Below are positions 47,256 through 58,476 of a stretch of DNA of 64,000 nucleotides, in pieces. Below the pieces are notes generated by a model. That model had not been told where the DNA came from. It was given only the letters and a program-made list of their open reading frames with translations, and ran no database searches. The translations under genes were made by a program, and so were the position numbers. Numbering within the stretch: position 1 is the stretch's first letter; the number at the start of each line of letters is the position of its first letter. Source of the stretch: Cymodocea nodosa (lineage: Eukaryota > Streptophyta > Magnoliopsida > Alismatales > Cymodoceaceae); assembly GCA_036874045.1 (NCBI GenBank), contig CM072345.1, forward strand, positions 5,667,501 through 5,731,500. The letters are read 5' to 3'.

Positions 47256-48360
47256 CTCTACGTTCTCTTTTAAAGAAAGGTTAGCTACACCCCAAAGAAT
47301 TTTGTTAAAGTTCAATTCAGAAAATTTTTCAGTACTCCTCTACAATGAAAATTCCTAGGTAGGTGTTCTTACTAATCGTTTAGTGCTTAGAGAATGAGTC
47401 CATGTGCTCATAAATAAATAGCAGAAGATTAATTGCATACCAGTTTGAAGCTTTCCATTCTATAAATATTTGTTGTCGGATGAAGTTGAGTCAGCTGCTT
47501 CTCCTTCCAGTTCCTCCAACGCATTCTCCTTTCTTTTAAAAGTGTTGGTAACTCGTAAATAACATTCTGTTTTATATATATACTGCGCATCCATAAAGTG
47601 AATAAATCTCGTTGCAAGAACGTATCTTGCAACGTGCATCGTGGTTCCTGTTTATATGGGTACGTGTACCACTACTAATTTCAAATTTTGGTAACCGCTA
47701 AACTGACGAAGCTTCGTTCGTGGTTAAAAGAATAACCGTTCTGCTTAATCCACGAACTAACCTCGTTGAGTTATAGAAAACTCAACAGAACATAGTCGGT
47801 TATTGTTGCTAACTACACGGACTAACTTCGTTGAGTTACAGATAACTTAACGAAGTGACTTTATATTATATTACTGACCTCGTGGAGTTACGGTTAACTA
47901 AACAAACTAAGTTCGTTGAGTTAACACTTGGCAACTTCTAAGTTTTACTCTTGTAAGTTCCTCTCTATTCTTTTTTCTTTCTTTTTCATTCTGCTAACTG
48001 TAATAAAGTTAAATCTATATCATTAATGCATCATTTTGATTAAAATACATTTAAATCTGAACATTATATAAAGATTTAACTTGCAGGTCATTTTATGTTA
48101 TGCAAAATTTACATTTTACCTTATAACATGTAGAAATTTTTAAGCAGTTATCCTGTCATTCAGCAAATTGTAAATCTGTTACATATTCATTCATAAATTT
48201 TCACAATATCATAATATTCAATAAATTCCATTCATTTCACATTCAAAACACGTATGAAAATTGCATCTAAAAAATTTACATTCATTAATATGAATCAATT
48301 ACAATACAAGTACATCATACAATTTCATACAATTTTACATAAGTAAACAAACAATACAAT
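47256..48360 (-). promoter_or_regulatory. I: spacer before gag, motif array and TATA-like box
   Basis: No gene is seen. The minus strand carries an array of CGTTGAGTTA motifs and complements at about 47700-47935 (for example TTCGTTGAGTTACAGATAAC), then a TATA-like TATATATATAAAAC at about 47569-47582, then gag about 300 bp further on. The arrangement copies that of the LTR promoters. Function as an internal promoter is inferred. The part at 47990-48360 is plain AT-rich. Confidence 0.45.
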
Positions 48361-49560
48361 TTAATCTCTATGCCTAAGTTCATCTACTTCCTTTTGGAGT
48401 TTTTCTAATTGAAGTTCTAATTGATTAATCCTCTCTACAGCTCTTGTAATTCCTCTAGAAGGTACTGTTAGTTCTACAACTACAAAATTCCTATATTCTT
48501 TCACTAAAATGGTTCTTGATCTGATCCTTTTTGATGTCCATTTAGTGAAATCGATACAGTCCACCATCAGTAGTGGAATCAAATCTCCATAAAATAATTT
48601 CTTCTTCACTGTTTTCAGCTTGGAGACAAAAACTGCAGACCAATTTATTTGGATCTTATTTACAACTACATACGTGGCCCATTTGACAAATTGACTTAAT
48701 TCTATGTCATGGCTCTGTCGTTGATAGACATTCTTAATCAGAATGTTAGCTACCATGTGTGCTTTACCATTTAAATGATTCAATCTGTTTAATAATGGCA
48801 CACCAGGATTGATAGCTAAACAATCCTTAATTTGCTGTTCAGTCCATTCAACTGTAATTGTATCTTCCAAAATTTTTGTTCCTTCATTCTTTAAACCAAA
48901 TATGTTGTGGAGAAGCTCTGGTGTTATCTGTACATCAGCTTCCTCCACGTTTGAAATTAATCCTCCTTCTCTCTCTCAAATTTGCATAGAAACAGGGCAC
49001 TAAATTTTCATATACTACATGCCCTCTTTCTTGAGATATAAATTGCAGTAGACCTTGGAATTCAAATAATTCTTTGATTTCTTGCATTCCATCCCAATTT
49101 ACTGGTCTACTGTAAATAATGTCATAACCCCTTATTTCTTGATATTTGGTATAAGCTTCCTGACTACAAAAATGTACTTCATTCAAAATTGTTGTTTCAA
49201 TCAAGTCAGGAAGGTGACTTTATTGCTCTTGAGGGGTTTGTTCTTGATCTTCCTCTAGCATAGGCTGCATCTGGACATTCTCTTCAGATTCCTGGATTTT
49301 TGCTTTTGCTTCTGTCTGTGGTGGTGAGCTGGCAAAACTCTCCACTCTGTCTTGAATTCTCTCCATAAATTGCTGAAGAATTTCTTGTTCTTCAGTCGAA
49401 TCTGTGAAATTATTTTTGTCCAAATGGCTTCTTTTAGCCTCTTCATTTTCTTCACTTTCTTGCTCCTCCTGACTACCAATCTGTTCTATTACTGTTCTTT
49501 CTGATTCTGTAACAGATTGGGATGGAGTCACGGGCAATTCAGTTTCTGCCCTAATTTTAG
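48361..49560 (-). pseudogene. I: third ORF, plant-transposon-protein-like
   Basis: An acidic N-terminal part (49537-49220; IEQIGSQEEQESEENEEAKR) leads into a globular domain (49204-48361) with MQEIKELFEFQGLLQFISQE, ENLVPCFYANLRERR, ITPELLHNIFGLKNEGTKIL, NGKAHMVANILIKNVYQRQS, VNKIQINWSAVFVSKLKTVK and DLIPLLMV, and a C-terminal heptad stretch (INQLELQLEKLQKEVDELRH). It matches the third ORF of D motif by motif. The pattern resembles Pfam PF20167-type 'putative plant transposon protein' domains. It lies where Athila env-like ORFs lie, but I see no clear membrane segment. It is a fossil. Confidence 0.72.
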
Positions 49561-50036
49561 GCGGGTAATCGGGTCATTTCCCGAACCAACTATTACTATT
49601 TTATCCGCAATCTTAGCTACAATACTCTGTTGAGTTACAGTTAACTCAACGAAATAAGCTCGTTGACTAACTCAAGATGCAACGGAGTAAGCTCGTTGAG
49701 TTAAGCGTAACTCAATGGACTCCCCGTACAAGCAAATATAATAAAAATATTACAAAGAATAGTTTTTCTATTTTTTTACCGGTTTAACCGATACTATGTA
49801 TAGGTCAGACTTAAATATTTTTTATTTTTATTATTTTTCTTTCTGTTGAATCGATATTATGCTTCGGTAAAACCAATATTTTTTTTTTTGAAAATTAATA
49901 TACATTTTTTTATGTTCCGATCATACTGATGGATCCAATCGGCTGAACCGCAACTATTTTTATGTTTTATATATATTTTTAATGTTTTTTTTTTTATATA
50001 TATAAACAAAAAAACTGACTTCTTACTAAATAAAGC
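49561..50036 (-). promoter_or_regulatory. I: spacer before third ORF with motif array
   Basis: No gene is seen. An array of GTTGAGTTA/TAACTCAACGA motifs sits at about 49615-49720, just upstream (element sense) of the third ORF. The rest is T-rich, with TTACCGGTTTAACCGATA-like phrases at 49785-50000. Confidence 0.45.
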
Positions 50037-51300
50037 TCGAGTAGTCCTCTACTCTAACTTCTTCTATAATTCCAAAGGAGCTTTTTGGTGTTTTCAAAAT
50101 AGGTTTAAGTCTTTGTCCATTTACTTTAAATATATTCTGATTTTTAGGATTTTCAATTTCAATAGCTCCATAAGGATAAACATTTCAAACTATGTAAGGT
50201 CCTGCCCATCTAGATTTCAATTTTCCTAGATGGTTATGGAGTCTAGCCATATAAAGATATACTTCTTGTCCTATTTCAAAGCTTTTAGGAATAATTTTTC
50301 TATCATGCCAAAATTTAATTTTTTATTTTCCTATTACAGTCTTCGAATAAGCTTCATTTCTAAATTCTTCTAATTCAATTAATTGCATTTTTCTATTTTC
50401 AGCAACTTGATTTAAATTAGTGTTCAAAGTTTTTAATGCCCAATAAGCTTTATGTTCTATTTCAGTAGGTAAATGACAACTTTTTCCATATACTAGCCTA
50501 AAAGGTGACATACCTAAGCTCGTTTTATAAGCAGTTATATAAGCCCAAAGTGCATCTACCAATCTATTAGCCTAATCTGTCCTAGTAGGATTTATTACTT
50601 TTTCCAAGATTAGTTTAATTTGTTTGTTTGCACTTTCTACTTGTCCACTTGTTTACGGATGATATGATGTTGCAATTTTGTGGTTTACTCCATATTTCTT
50701 CATTAAGGCTTCAAAACTTCTATTACAGAAATGAGTTCCTCTATCACTGATAATAGCTTTAGGTATTCCAAATCTAGCAAATATATTTGTTTTTATAAAT
50801 TGAATTACCACTTTGTTGTCATTAGTTTTTGTAGGAATAGCTTCTATCTATTTTGATACATAATCCACTCTCAACAATATGTAATTAAATTGATTAGACA
50901 TAGGAAATAGACCCATAAAATCTATTCCCCACACATCAAAGATATCAACCTCAATAATAAGATTAAGAGGCATCATATTCCTCTTTGATATTTTTCCTAT
51001 TTGTTGACATCTTAAACAACTTAAGCAATATTTATGAGCATATTTGAATAGTGTTGGCCAATAAAACCCACATTGAAGAATTTTTGCAGCAGTTTTCCCT
51101 GAACCAAAATGTCCTCCACAAGCTTGGTCATAACAGAAAGACAATATGCTCGGATATTCAGTTTCTGGAACACACCTCCTTAAAACCAGATCAAGACATT
51201 TCTTAAATAAGTATGGGTCTTCCCAATAGTAATATTTTACTCTTGAGAAAAATAATTTCTTATCGTGTCTATTCCAATCCTTAGGTGTTAAACCAGTAAC
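50037..51300 (-). pseudogene. I: integrase
   Basis: Zinc-binding part (FCYDQACGGHFGSGKTAAKI, CLRCQQIGKISKRN), core start (VDIFDVWGIDFMGLFPMSNQ), C-terminal part (GMSPFRLVYGKSCHLPTEIE, about 50500; and a stretch to 50037 reading like LYMARLHNHLGKLKSRWAGP...NVYPYGAIEIENP). The KSCHLPTEIEHKAYWALK phrase marks Athila-like integrase. It is a broken fossil. Confidence 0.9.
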
Positions 51301-51351
51301 TAAGTAATTAACTATGTCTGTATACCAAGGTATTGTGTTAATGGTTATTAA

Positions 51352-52655
51352 CTATTCATCAGGAAAATTATCCTTAATTTCAATATTTGATTTTTCTATT
51401 TGTAATCTTGATAAATGATCTTCTACTACATTCTCACAACCTTTTTTATCTTTAATTTCTAGATCAAATTCTTGTAATAATAATATCCATCGGATCAATC
51501 TAGGTTTAGTTTCTTTTTTCTTTATTAGATGTTTTAGAGCTGAATGATCCGTGCATACTATTACTTTAGCTCTAATCAGATATGATCTAAACTTTTCTAA
51601 AGCAAACACAACAGCTAATAATTCTTTTTCAGTAGTTGTCTAATTAACTTGAGCATCATTTAAGGTTTTACTTGCATAATAAATCACTCTAGGAGATTTT
51701 TCTATCTTCTGTCCTAACACTACTCCTACAGCAAAATCAAAAGCATCGCACATTAATTCAAATGGATAGTTCCAATCAGGTGCTTGAATTATAGGAGTTG
51801 AAATTAAGCTAGTCTTAAGTTTGAAAAATGCTTCCTTGCAATTTTTATCAAAGTTAAATGGAACATCTTTTAATAGATTAGTTAAAGGTCTAGCTATCTT
51901 GCTAAAGTCTTTAATAAATCTTCTATAAAAACCAGCATGTCCTAGAAATGATCTGATATCTTTTACTGATTTAGGTTCTAGTAGATTAGAAATTACTTCT
52001 ATTTTAGCTTTATCTACTTCTAACCCTTTTTTAGAAACAACATGCCCTAAGACTATTCCTTGTTTAACCATGAAGTGACATTTTTCCCAATTTAAAACCA
52101 GATTTTTTTCCACACAGCGTTTTAATATTTGGTCTAAATTACTTAAACACACTTCATATGAGTTGCCATATACAGTAAAATCATCCATAAATATTTCTAA
52201 AAAATCTTCAATCATTCCAGTAAATATGCCCTGCACACACCTTTGAAAGGTAGCTGGCGCATTGCATAATCCGAATGGTATTCTTTTAAAAGCATAAGTT
52301 CCATTAGGACAGGTGAAAGTTGTTTTCTCTTGATCCTCTAATGCTACTGGAATTTGATTATACCCTGAATACCCGTCTAGGAAACAAAAATATTTTTGCC
52401 CTGCTAATCTTTCCAGCATTTGATCTATAAAAGGTAAGAGAAAATGATCTTTCCTAGTCACAGCATTCAACTTTCTATAGTCTATACATACTCTCCAGCT
52501 TGATTGAATTCTAGTAAGGATCAAGTCTTGACTTTCATTCCTAATAACTGTTAATCCTGATTTCTTGGGAACTACATGGATTGGACTAACCCACGAGCTA
52601 TCAGAAATCGGATAAATTATATCATTATCTAACCATTTAACTATTTAGAGGTTTG
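51352..52655 (-). pseudogene. I: reverse transcriptase and RNase H
   Basis: RT: SSWRVCIDYRKLNAVTRKDH, FLDGYSGYNQIPVALEDQEK, FKRIPFGLCNAPATFQRCVQ and FLEIFMDDFTVYGNSYEVCL (catalytic aspartate block, about 52170). The tether follows (FIKDFSKIARPLTNLLKD). RNase [41 protein letters not shown] and [11 protein letters not shown]. Overall better kept than in F, in few open pieces. It is a fossil. Confidence 0.93.
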
Positions 52656-52658
52656 GAT

Positions 52659-54257
52659 TTAATCTACTTCTTTAAGGTTTGGATTTAATCTCCTCTTAGG
52701 AATTCTAACAGGTTTAGCATTCTCTTCTAAATATATGTGGTGACAACATAAAGTTGAACTTAACCCTTTTATATCAGTCATAGTCCATCCTATTGCTTCT
52801 TTATAACTTTTTACTACATCTTTTAATTTAGCTATTTGATCCTCTTTTAAATCTGAAGCAATAATGATTGGACAGGTTCGTTTATCTTCCAGGAATATAT
52901 AGGTTAATTCAAGAGGTAAATGTTTTAATTCTAAATGCTGCCCATCAAAAGCTACAACTCCTAACTGAACATCATCATTTTTTAAATTAATTTCTTCCCG
53001 ATCTCCTTCTATATTTATGCTTTCACTTTCTTCTAAAATTTCAGAATTGATTTGCCTATTTAATTCTTCTTGAATCACATCATCTAACATATCTCCTTCA
53101 TCCTCTAAAAAGTCTATGGTATGTAAGGACATTTCTAACTCCTCAAACCTTTCTGGTTTGAAAATATTTAATTGAATATCCTCATTACCATATGCTAACT
53201 TCATTACTCCTGTTTTACAATTGATAACAGCCCCTGATGTTGCTAAAAATGGTCTTCCCAAAATTAAAGATGTATCACTATTTTTATGCTTAATTTGTTG
53301 GGAATCCAAAATTACAATATCAATAGGATATATAAAATTTTTTATTTTAATTAAGACATCCTCTATTTTTCCTCTAAGGTATCTTATACTTCTATCAGCT
53401 AATTGAATAGCCATACTAGTAGGAGTTAAGTCTTCTAATCCTAAGGATGCAAATGTATCACTTGGCATAACATTTATATCTGCACCTAAGTCTATTAAAG
53501 TTCTTTCTAGAATGGTATTTCCTACGGTGCATGATATAACAGGGATTCCAAGATCAAATAACTTTTTAGGAATTTGTGGCAGAAATAAGGAACTACTTTG
53601 CTCAGCTAAAAAGACATTTCTAAGAACTTTTCGCTCTCTTTTCTTAGTACACCAATCCTTAAGAAATTTAGCACAAAGTGGCATTTTCTGCAATAGATCT
53701 AACAAAGGAATGTTAACTTGTACTTTTTCAAAAATTTCTCTGATTTTCTCTTGTCTTTCAGGTATTGTTTGTTGTAATCTTTCAGGATAGGGTGCTAAAG
53801 ATTTTGATTTCAAAGACTCTTTTTCTTTCAGTTGATTTGTTTGATCATTTTTAGCTTCATTCGTAGATTTAGATTGTTCTTCAGTGATTTCTAGATTTTC
53901 AGCTATATTTTCATTATCATTTTGATTTTTACTCTTGTCCACCTTCATATCATTTTCATTTTGAGTTCTTGGTGGTATATCAATTCTAGATCTTAATGTT
54001 ACACATACATCTTCCAAATTTTCGTTACTTTCATGATGTTTTTGTATATCATTTTTGTGATTATGATCTTCAATTGTCTTTAGTTTTAAAGTGCATTCTT
54101 TAAATTCTCTTGCATTAGTCTTTTCTGTTTGCTGTATATTTTGCAAATTATGCAGGTTTATAACATTATAATTTTCATTGTCCTGTTGCATAACTTGTAT
54201 TTTCATTGCATTTTCGTTTAATGCTTTTACTTTTGTTTCCAGATCATCTATTTTCAT
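52659..54257 (-). pseudogene. I: protease polyprotein segment
   Basis: One long open stretch of 532 residues. The N-terminal third is charged and asparagine-rich, then PYPERLQQTIPERQEKIREI, the Athila signature VNIPLLDLLQKMPLCAKFLK, the protease (PVISCTVGNTILERTLIDLG, then ADINVMPSDTFASLGL and SLILGRPFLATSGAVINC) and the pre-RT linker (KSYKEAIGWTMTDIKGLSST). The aspartic protease cleaves the polyprotein. It stands near the 5' end of the element, with no capsid in front of it. Confidence 0.9.
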
Positions 54258-54368
54258 TGCATTCGATTTTTGATCAATTTTCTTTATGGCTTTTTCTGTT
54301 TCGTAAATTATATCTTTTTTAGGTTCTGAATATGCCTCCTTATAGTTTAATTGGTTGACTTCTTGTTG

Positions 54369-54701
54369 TTAACACACAAAGTATTCCAGTTTATCCAGAT
54401 TTTGCTCTATACTATGCTCCAGTCTATCATAGCTATCCCAAACTTCAGTGTCTCTCATCATATTATACATTCTATACTGACCATCAGTTGGGTAAACTAT
54501 AGGATTCTCATACTCGGCTCTATTATATTGAGGATAATTCATTTGTTGTTCATGGGATCTAACCATCTGTAAATGTCTCAATTTCAAACAGTCAGAAATG
54601 TCGTGTCCTTCAGAATTGCAGAATTCACATATGATAATTACAGGTTTCAGAAATCTTTGAGCATAAGCATATGCCATATTCTCAATTACAGAAGAAAACA
54701 T
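54369..54701 (-). pseudogene. I: Cys-His box ORF at the 5' end
   Basis: Short frame (MFSSVIENMAYAYAQRFLKP) with one CCHC zinc knuckle (CEFCNSEGHDISDC) near residues 26-39, then a tyrosine/glutamine-rich tail. It begins only about 100 bp inside the primer site. The knuckle normally lies in the C-terminal half of gag; here it opens the element and the capsid part is 7 kb downstream. Confidence 0.8.
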
Positions 54702-54738
54702 ACAACTCTGGCTATTAAAACGAAACAGCTCTAATAGT

Positions 54739-54809
54739 TGCTTAATTCAATTCAAATCAATTCAATTCAATTCAAGTCAATTCAATTCAATTCCCCGACA
54801 ACGGCGCCA
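54739..54809 (-). other. Primer binding site of I (tRNA-Asp type) and adjoining pentamer repeat
   Basis: The minus strand reads TGGCGCCGTTGTCGGGGA (54809-54792), differing at one base from the plant tRNA-Asp 3'-end complement, a primer used by Athila-group elements. It is 7 nt inside the LTR. Next to it 54739-54790 is a TTCAA pentamer run of about ten imperfect units. Confidence 0.88.
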
Positions 54810-54816
54810 TAAAACT

Positions 54817-56605
54817 TGTTTGGGTTTTCCTAGCACTATACTAGAAAAACTTGGATTTGTTACTTTTGTTTTTACTTAGTTAATTTATTTTTATGCCTAT
54901 TCTCTCTTTTAGAAGTAAACAAACAACCTTTAATATCATTGTGGACTTAAGTTAACTCCACGAGCCTGCCTTTTCTTTTTAATACTGCTATTTACAGAGG
55001 AATTTGGCCAACCATTGGGCGATTCCATAGATTGTAAATAACATCAATTAAGCTCTTTAATGCTAGTTAACATTGGATTTATCATTAAGCAATACTAACA
55101 TTTAGATAATTCAAACAGTAACCATTAAAATCTTTAAGTCTTTTGAACGAACCAATTTCAATAAACTGTAAAACTAAAGTAAACATAAAACAATCACAAC
55201 ACTAACAAAGATAACATTAATCACGATACAACACAAACAATACAACACTCAAATACAACATACAAACATAGATAAATTGTTTTTGGTATTTTTGTTTTAA
55301 TATGAACATGGAAATGGGCGATAGGTGAAATGTAAAGTAATCTCACTTGACAGTAAATACTTCTGACACTACTTGCAACGCGATTACACTACTGAAAATT
55401 AAATCACTTACAATCTTGTCTCCTCTCCCTATAGAATCGCGAGTCCAGAATTGTAAGATGATCTCCTCTTCAGTATACAGGCATCAACCCAAAGCCAAGG
55501 CTAAAAGCTTTACGATCTCTTGAAATATGAGTCGGCACTTTGTGAAAATGGCTTCCCTTCCCGCGACGCGATCACTCCTCACAGTAGTTGTTAGGCACTA
55601 TGTTTGGTTCGGAATCGACCCGACATTAGGCAAGTATCCTCATAGACCTCCGATGGTTGGTGATTATGGTGGTGATGGTGATGATGATGATTGGTGTGGT
55701 ACTTCAGAGAATTACGTCGCCGATCCTCCTCTGCACACATTGTCCGCCCATCGATCACACACTTCTTCTTTTTTCTTCTTTTCTTTTATATTTCTTCAAT
55801 AGTAACTGCTTCTGCTTGAATGGTCAATTGGATTTCCTTCATTCGTATTAACGATGATGATTTCTTTCCCTACGCGATACGTGCAAACGTGATTTTTCTC
55901 CTCCAACTATCTGTTCCTGCAACCGCTACAGTGGCATATTAGAAAATATATAGTCCATGGAATTACAGATAACTCAACAGACTTTCTTCGTTGATTTAAC
56001 TATAAAACACGTGCATAAATTTAACTATCCGATGCTTAGATACATTTCGGATACTTACAAATAACTCACCGATATATAACTTATGTAAATCTACCAAATC
56101 TCAACACGTGTCAACAACAGTTTAATCATAAAATAACATTTCGGAGAGTTACAGGTATAACTATCCGATGCTCAGATGCATTTCGGATAGTTACAGCTAA
56201 CTCACCGAAAGTTCACTTAAGTCATTCATTTTGGTTTTGACACATGTACTTCAGGAAATAATAAAATATTCTCTCAAAACATAACTGTTCGGCAATTTAA
56301 ACATAACTATCTGATACATATTCAGTCTGTTAAACATAATTGTCTGAATTTATTTGGTATGTTAAACATAACTATCCGAAATATCAGAAAATTCAGATAC
56401 TTAAGAATTTCACAGCCTGCAACTTACCGACAGTTCATAAATGTACTAAATTAACATTAATTCCCCCAATTTAAGCAGATTCTTCAATTAAAGCATATAA
56501 TAGTGCAATTATAACATAATGGCTTAATTCTTATATGATAAGCTAAATATTATGCAATTAACCATCATTTAACCGTTAATAATATGCACTTTTTCATTCT
56601 AAACA
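54817..56605 (-). mobile_element. 5' LTR of I (1789 bp)
   Basis: TGTTTGGGTTTTCC to TTCATTCTAAACA. TATA box TATAAAAG on the minus strand at about 55784-55791, GC-richer leader about 55440-55760, and a donor-like ATT|GTAAGTGA on the minus strand near 55409-55419. Motif array at 55930-56420. A length difference of about 200 bp from the 3' LTR lies near 54935. Confidence 0.92.
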
Positions 56606-56610
56606 GGTAT

Positions 56611-57689
56611 ATAAAATCTTGGACCTTAATCAGGAGGTCTTCTACTATTCCAAGAGGTGTCCTTAAAGATCTATCAGCTAGGCGAATTACTATTCTTGTT
56701 GGTTGCAAGCAGCTTAACCCTAGTTCTTCATAAATGCTAGAAGGCATAACATTCACTAGGGCTCCTTAGTCTAATAAGGCTCCTTCAAAAGTAGTTTTTC
56801 CTATAATACATGAAATAGTAGGAGTCCTAGGATCATTATACTTTCTAGGAATATAATTATAAAAATAAAAACTACTTGCTTCCGCTAAGTTTACACTCTT
56901 AGGTATCTTCCTAGCTCTCTTCTTAGTACATAGATCTTTTAAGAACTTAGCATGCAAGGGAACTTGTTGAATTAACTCCAATAAAGGTATTTTCACTCTC
57001 ACTTGCTCAAAGGTTTCTCTAATCTTATATAACTTATCTCCCCCTGATTCAACTCTAAGTCTAGTAGGGTAAGGAGCACTAGTAGATGATTCAATTGGGA
57101 CATCAGCTACTTGCTTACCCTTATCACTTCTAGAGATAACTATAGGATCTTCAGAAATTTCTACTCTAGATGGATTGCAACAAGGCTCTAGAGGACTCAT
57201 GGATAGAGGAATTTCACCACTAGTCCTACTCACTTCCTTACCTGACCTTAAAGTAACAAATGCATCCATTTGTTTTCCAAGGTCATCACATGTTGCATCC
57301 ACATCAATTGGATCAGCATGAAAAACATTCTTACTATCACTACTAACAGATTTCTCTTTAGCAATGTTGTCCATAATTGCATTAAATTTATCTATATCTT
57401 CGCTTAGATCTATACTACATGCATGATAAGAATTTTCAAATTTACTAGTAAATGCATATGCATGATTAGGTAAATCATGGTGAATATATGAATCATATTT
57501 CATGCATGGAAGATGATTACTTTCATATTCTAATACATTACATGGCATGCTAGAATTTTGTTCATGAAGCATATCATTTGGGCATTCACTAGTAACATGA
57601 TCACTTGCAAAACAAGAAAAGCATGATGGCATAAAATCATTTTCATCATAGCCATAATATTCATCAACCTGGCTTGACCAATCATCCAT
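56611..57689 (-). pseudogene. F: Cys-His box and protease ORF at the 5' end
   Basis: Starts MDDWSSQVDEYYGYDENDFM at 57689. A CCHC knuckle (CFSCFASDHVTSEC) occupies residues about 22-35, followed by a long acidic stretch, then PYPTRLRVESGGDKLYKIRE, VKIPLLELIQQVPLHAKFLK and protease (PTISCIIGKTTFEGALLD, then NVMPSSIYEELGLSCLQPTR). It is interrupted at 56606 by element I. As in I, no capsid precedes it. It is a broken fossil. Confidence 0.88.
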
Positions 57690-58452
57690 GGCAAATAAGC
57701 TCTAATTCAAATACAAAGAAAATAAAGATTCAATGACTAAGTTAATCTTTACCAGCCTTTGTTTTTAATTTTTTTTTTTTTCACTCTTCAAGTGATTCAC
57801 TATTAGTCAAATCTACATAAAGTAGCAACCAAATGAGTAACTTTAATCCATTTTAAATGAAAGAATGACTACACAATGAAAGAATAAATAATAATTAAAT
57901 GAAGAAAATTAAAGAATAATGCAGTATAAATACAAGATTACCTATACAACAATTTCCCAATTCATTCTAGATTAACTAATGAATCTATTTTCAAATTGAA
58001 ATTGCAAGCTAGTCTGACTTTGAAAAATCATAACTTTTTGCATACAACTCCGAATTAAGCATACAAATACTCTACAGAAACATCTAAACCTGAACTTTAC
58101 AGGAAAAATATAGAAAAAATTCGCAGCAAGTCTTGCAAACAGCAGAATTAAATTTTCCGGTTACAAGTTTGCATTTCAGAATAATTACAAATACTATACA
58201 CTTAAACTTTCGTATAGAAGGTATGTCCTATTGACTACTGATTTTAAATCATCACATATTATTGACAAAACCCATCTGAATATGAAGTAATAATATGGTA
58301 TATCAAGAATATATATTACAAACAAAACAAATTGAACTACACATTAAAACAAGTAAATACACATAACACAAAAGAATATACACAATGAACAATCATCACT
58401 TTTCAAAGATCCGTTAAAAACACCAAAGAAATTCGGTAAAAACATAACCAAA
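57690..58452 (-). other. F: 5' leader
   Basis: About 760 bp between primer site and first ORF, AT-rich, with a poly-T run (57767-57781). No gene or clear structure is seen. Confidence 0.6.
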
Positions 58453-58470
58453 TCCTCAGCAATGGCGCCA
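58453..58470 (-). other. Primer binding site of F (tRNA-Asp type)
   Basis: The minus strand reads TGGCGCCATTGCTGAGGA, three differences from the tRNA-Asp complement, 6 nt inside the LTR that starts at 58477. Confidence 0.82.
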
Positions 58471-58476
58471 AAAACT

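Larger units (their letters stand above)
40938..56605 (-). mobile_element. Ty3/gypsy element I, Athila-like, permuted order with third ORF and F-box cargo
   Basis: Ends TGTTTGGG...CTAAACA, LTRs 40938-42944 and 54817-56605, perfect duplication GGTAT (40933-40937 and 56606-56610). It sits inside the protease of F. On the minus strand: 5' LTR, tRNA-Asp primer site, Cys-His box, protease, RT, RNase H, integrase, third ORF, gag, F-box-like gene, 3' noncoding region with polypurine tracts, 3' LTR. About 39 differences were counted in 640 bp of LTR (near 6%, almost all transitions), plus a ~200-bp length difference. It is a fossil with a handful of breaks in pol and gag. Confidence 0.92.

Noticed and set aside
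48361-49560. Third ORF of I as a retroviral envelope
   Set aside because: No signal peptide or clear membrane segment is seen; the motifs fit the plant-transposon-protein pattern instead.
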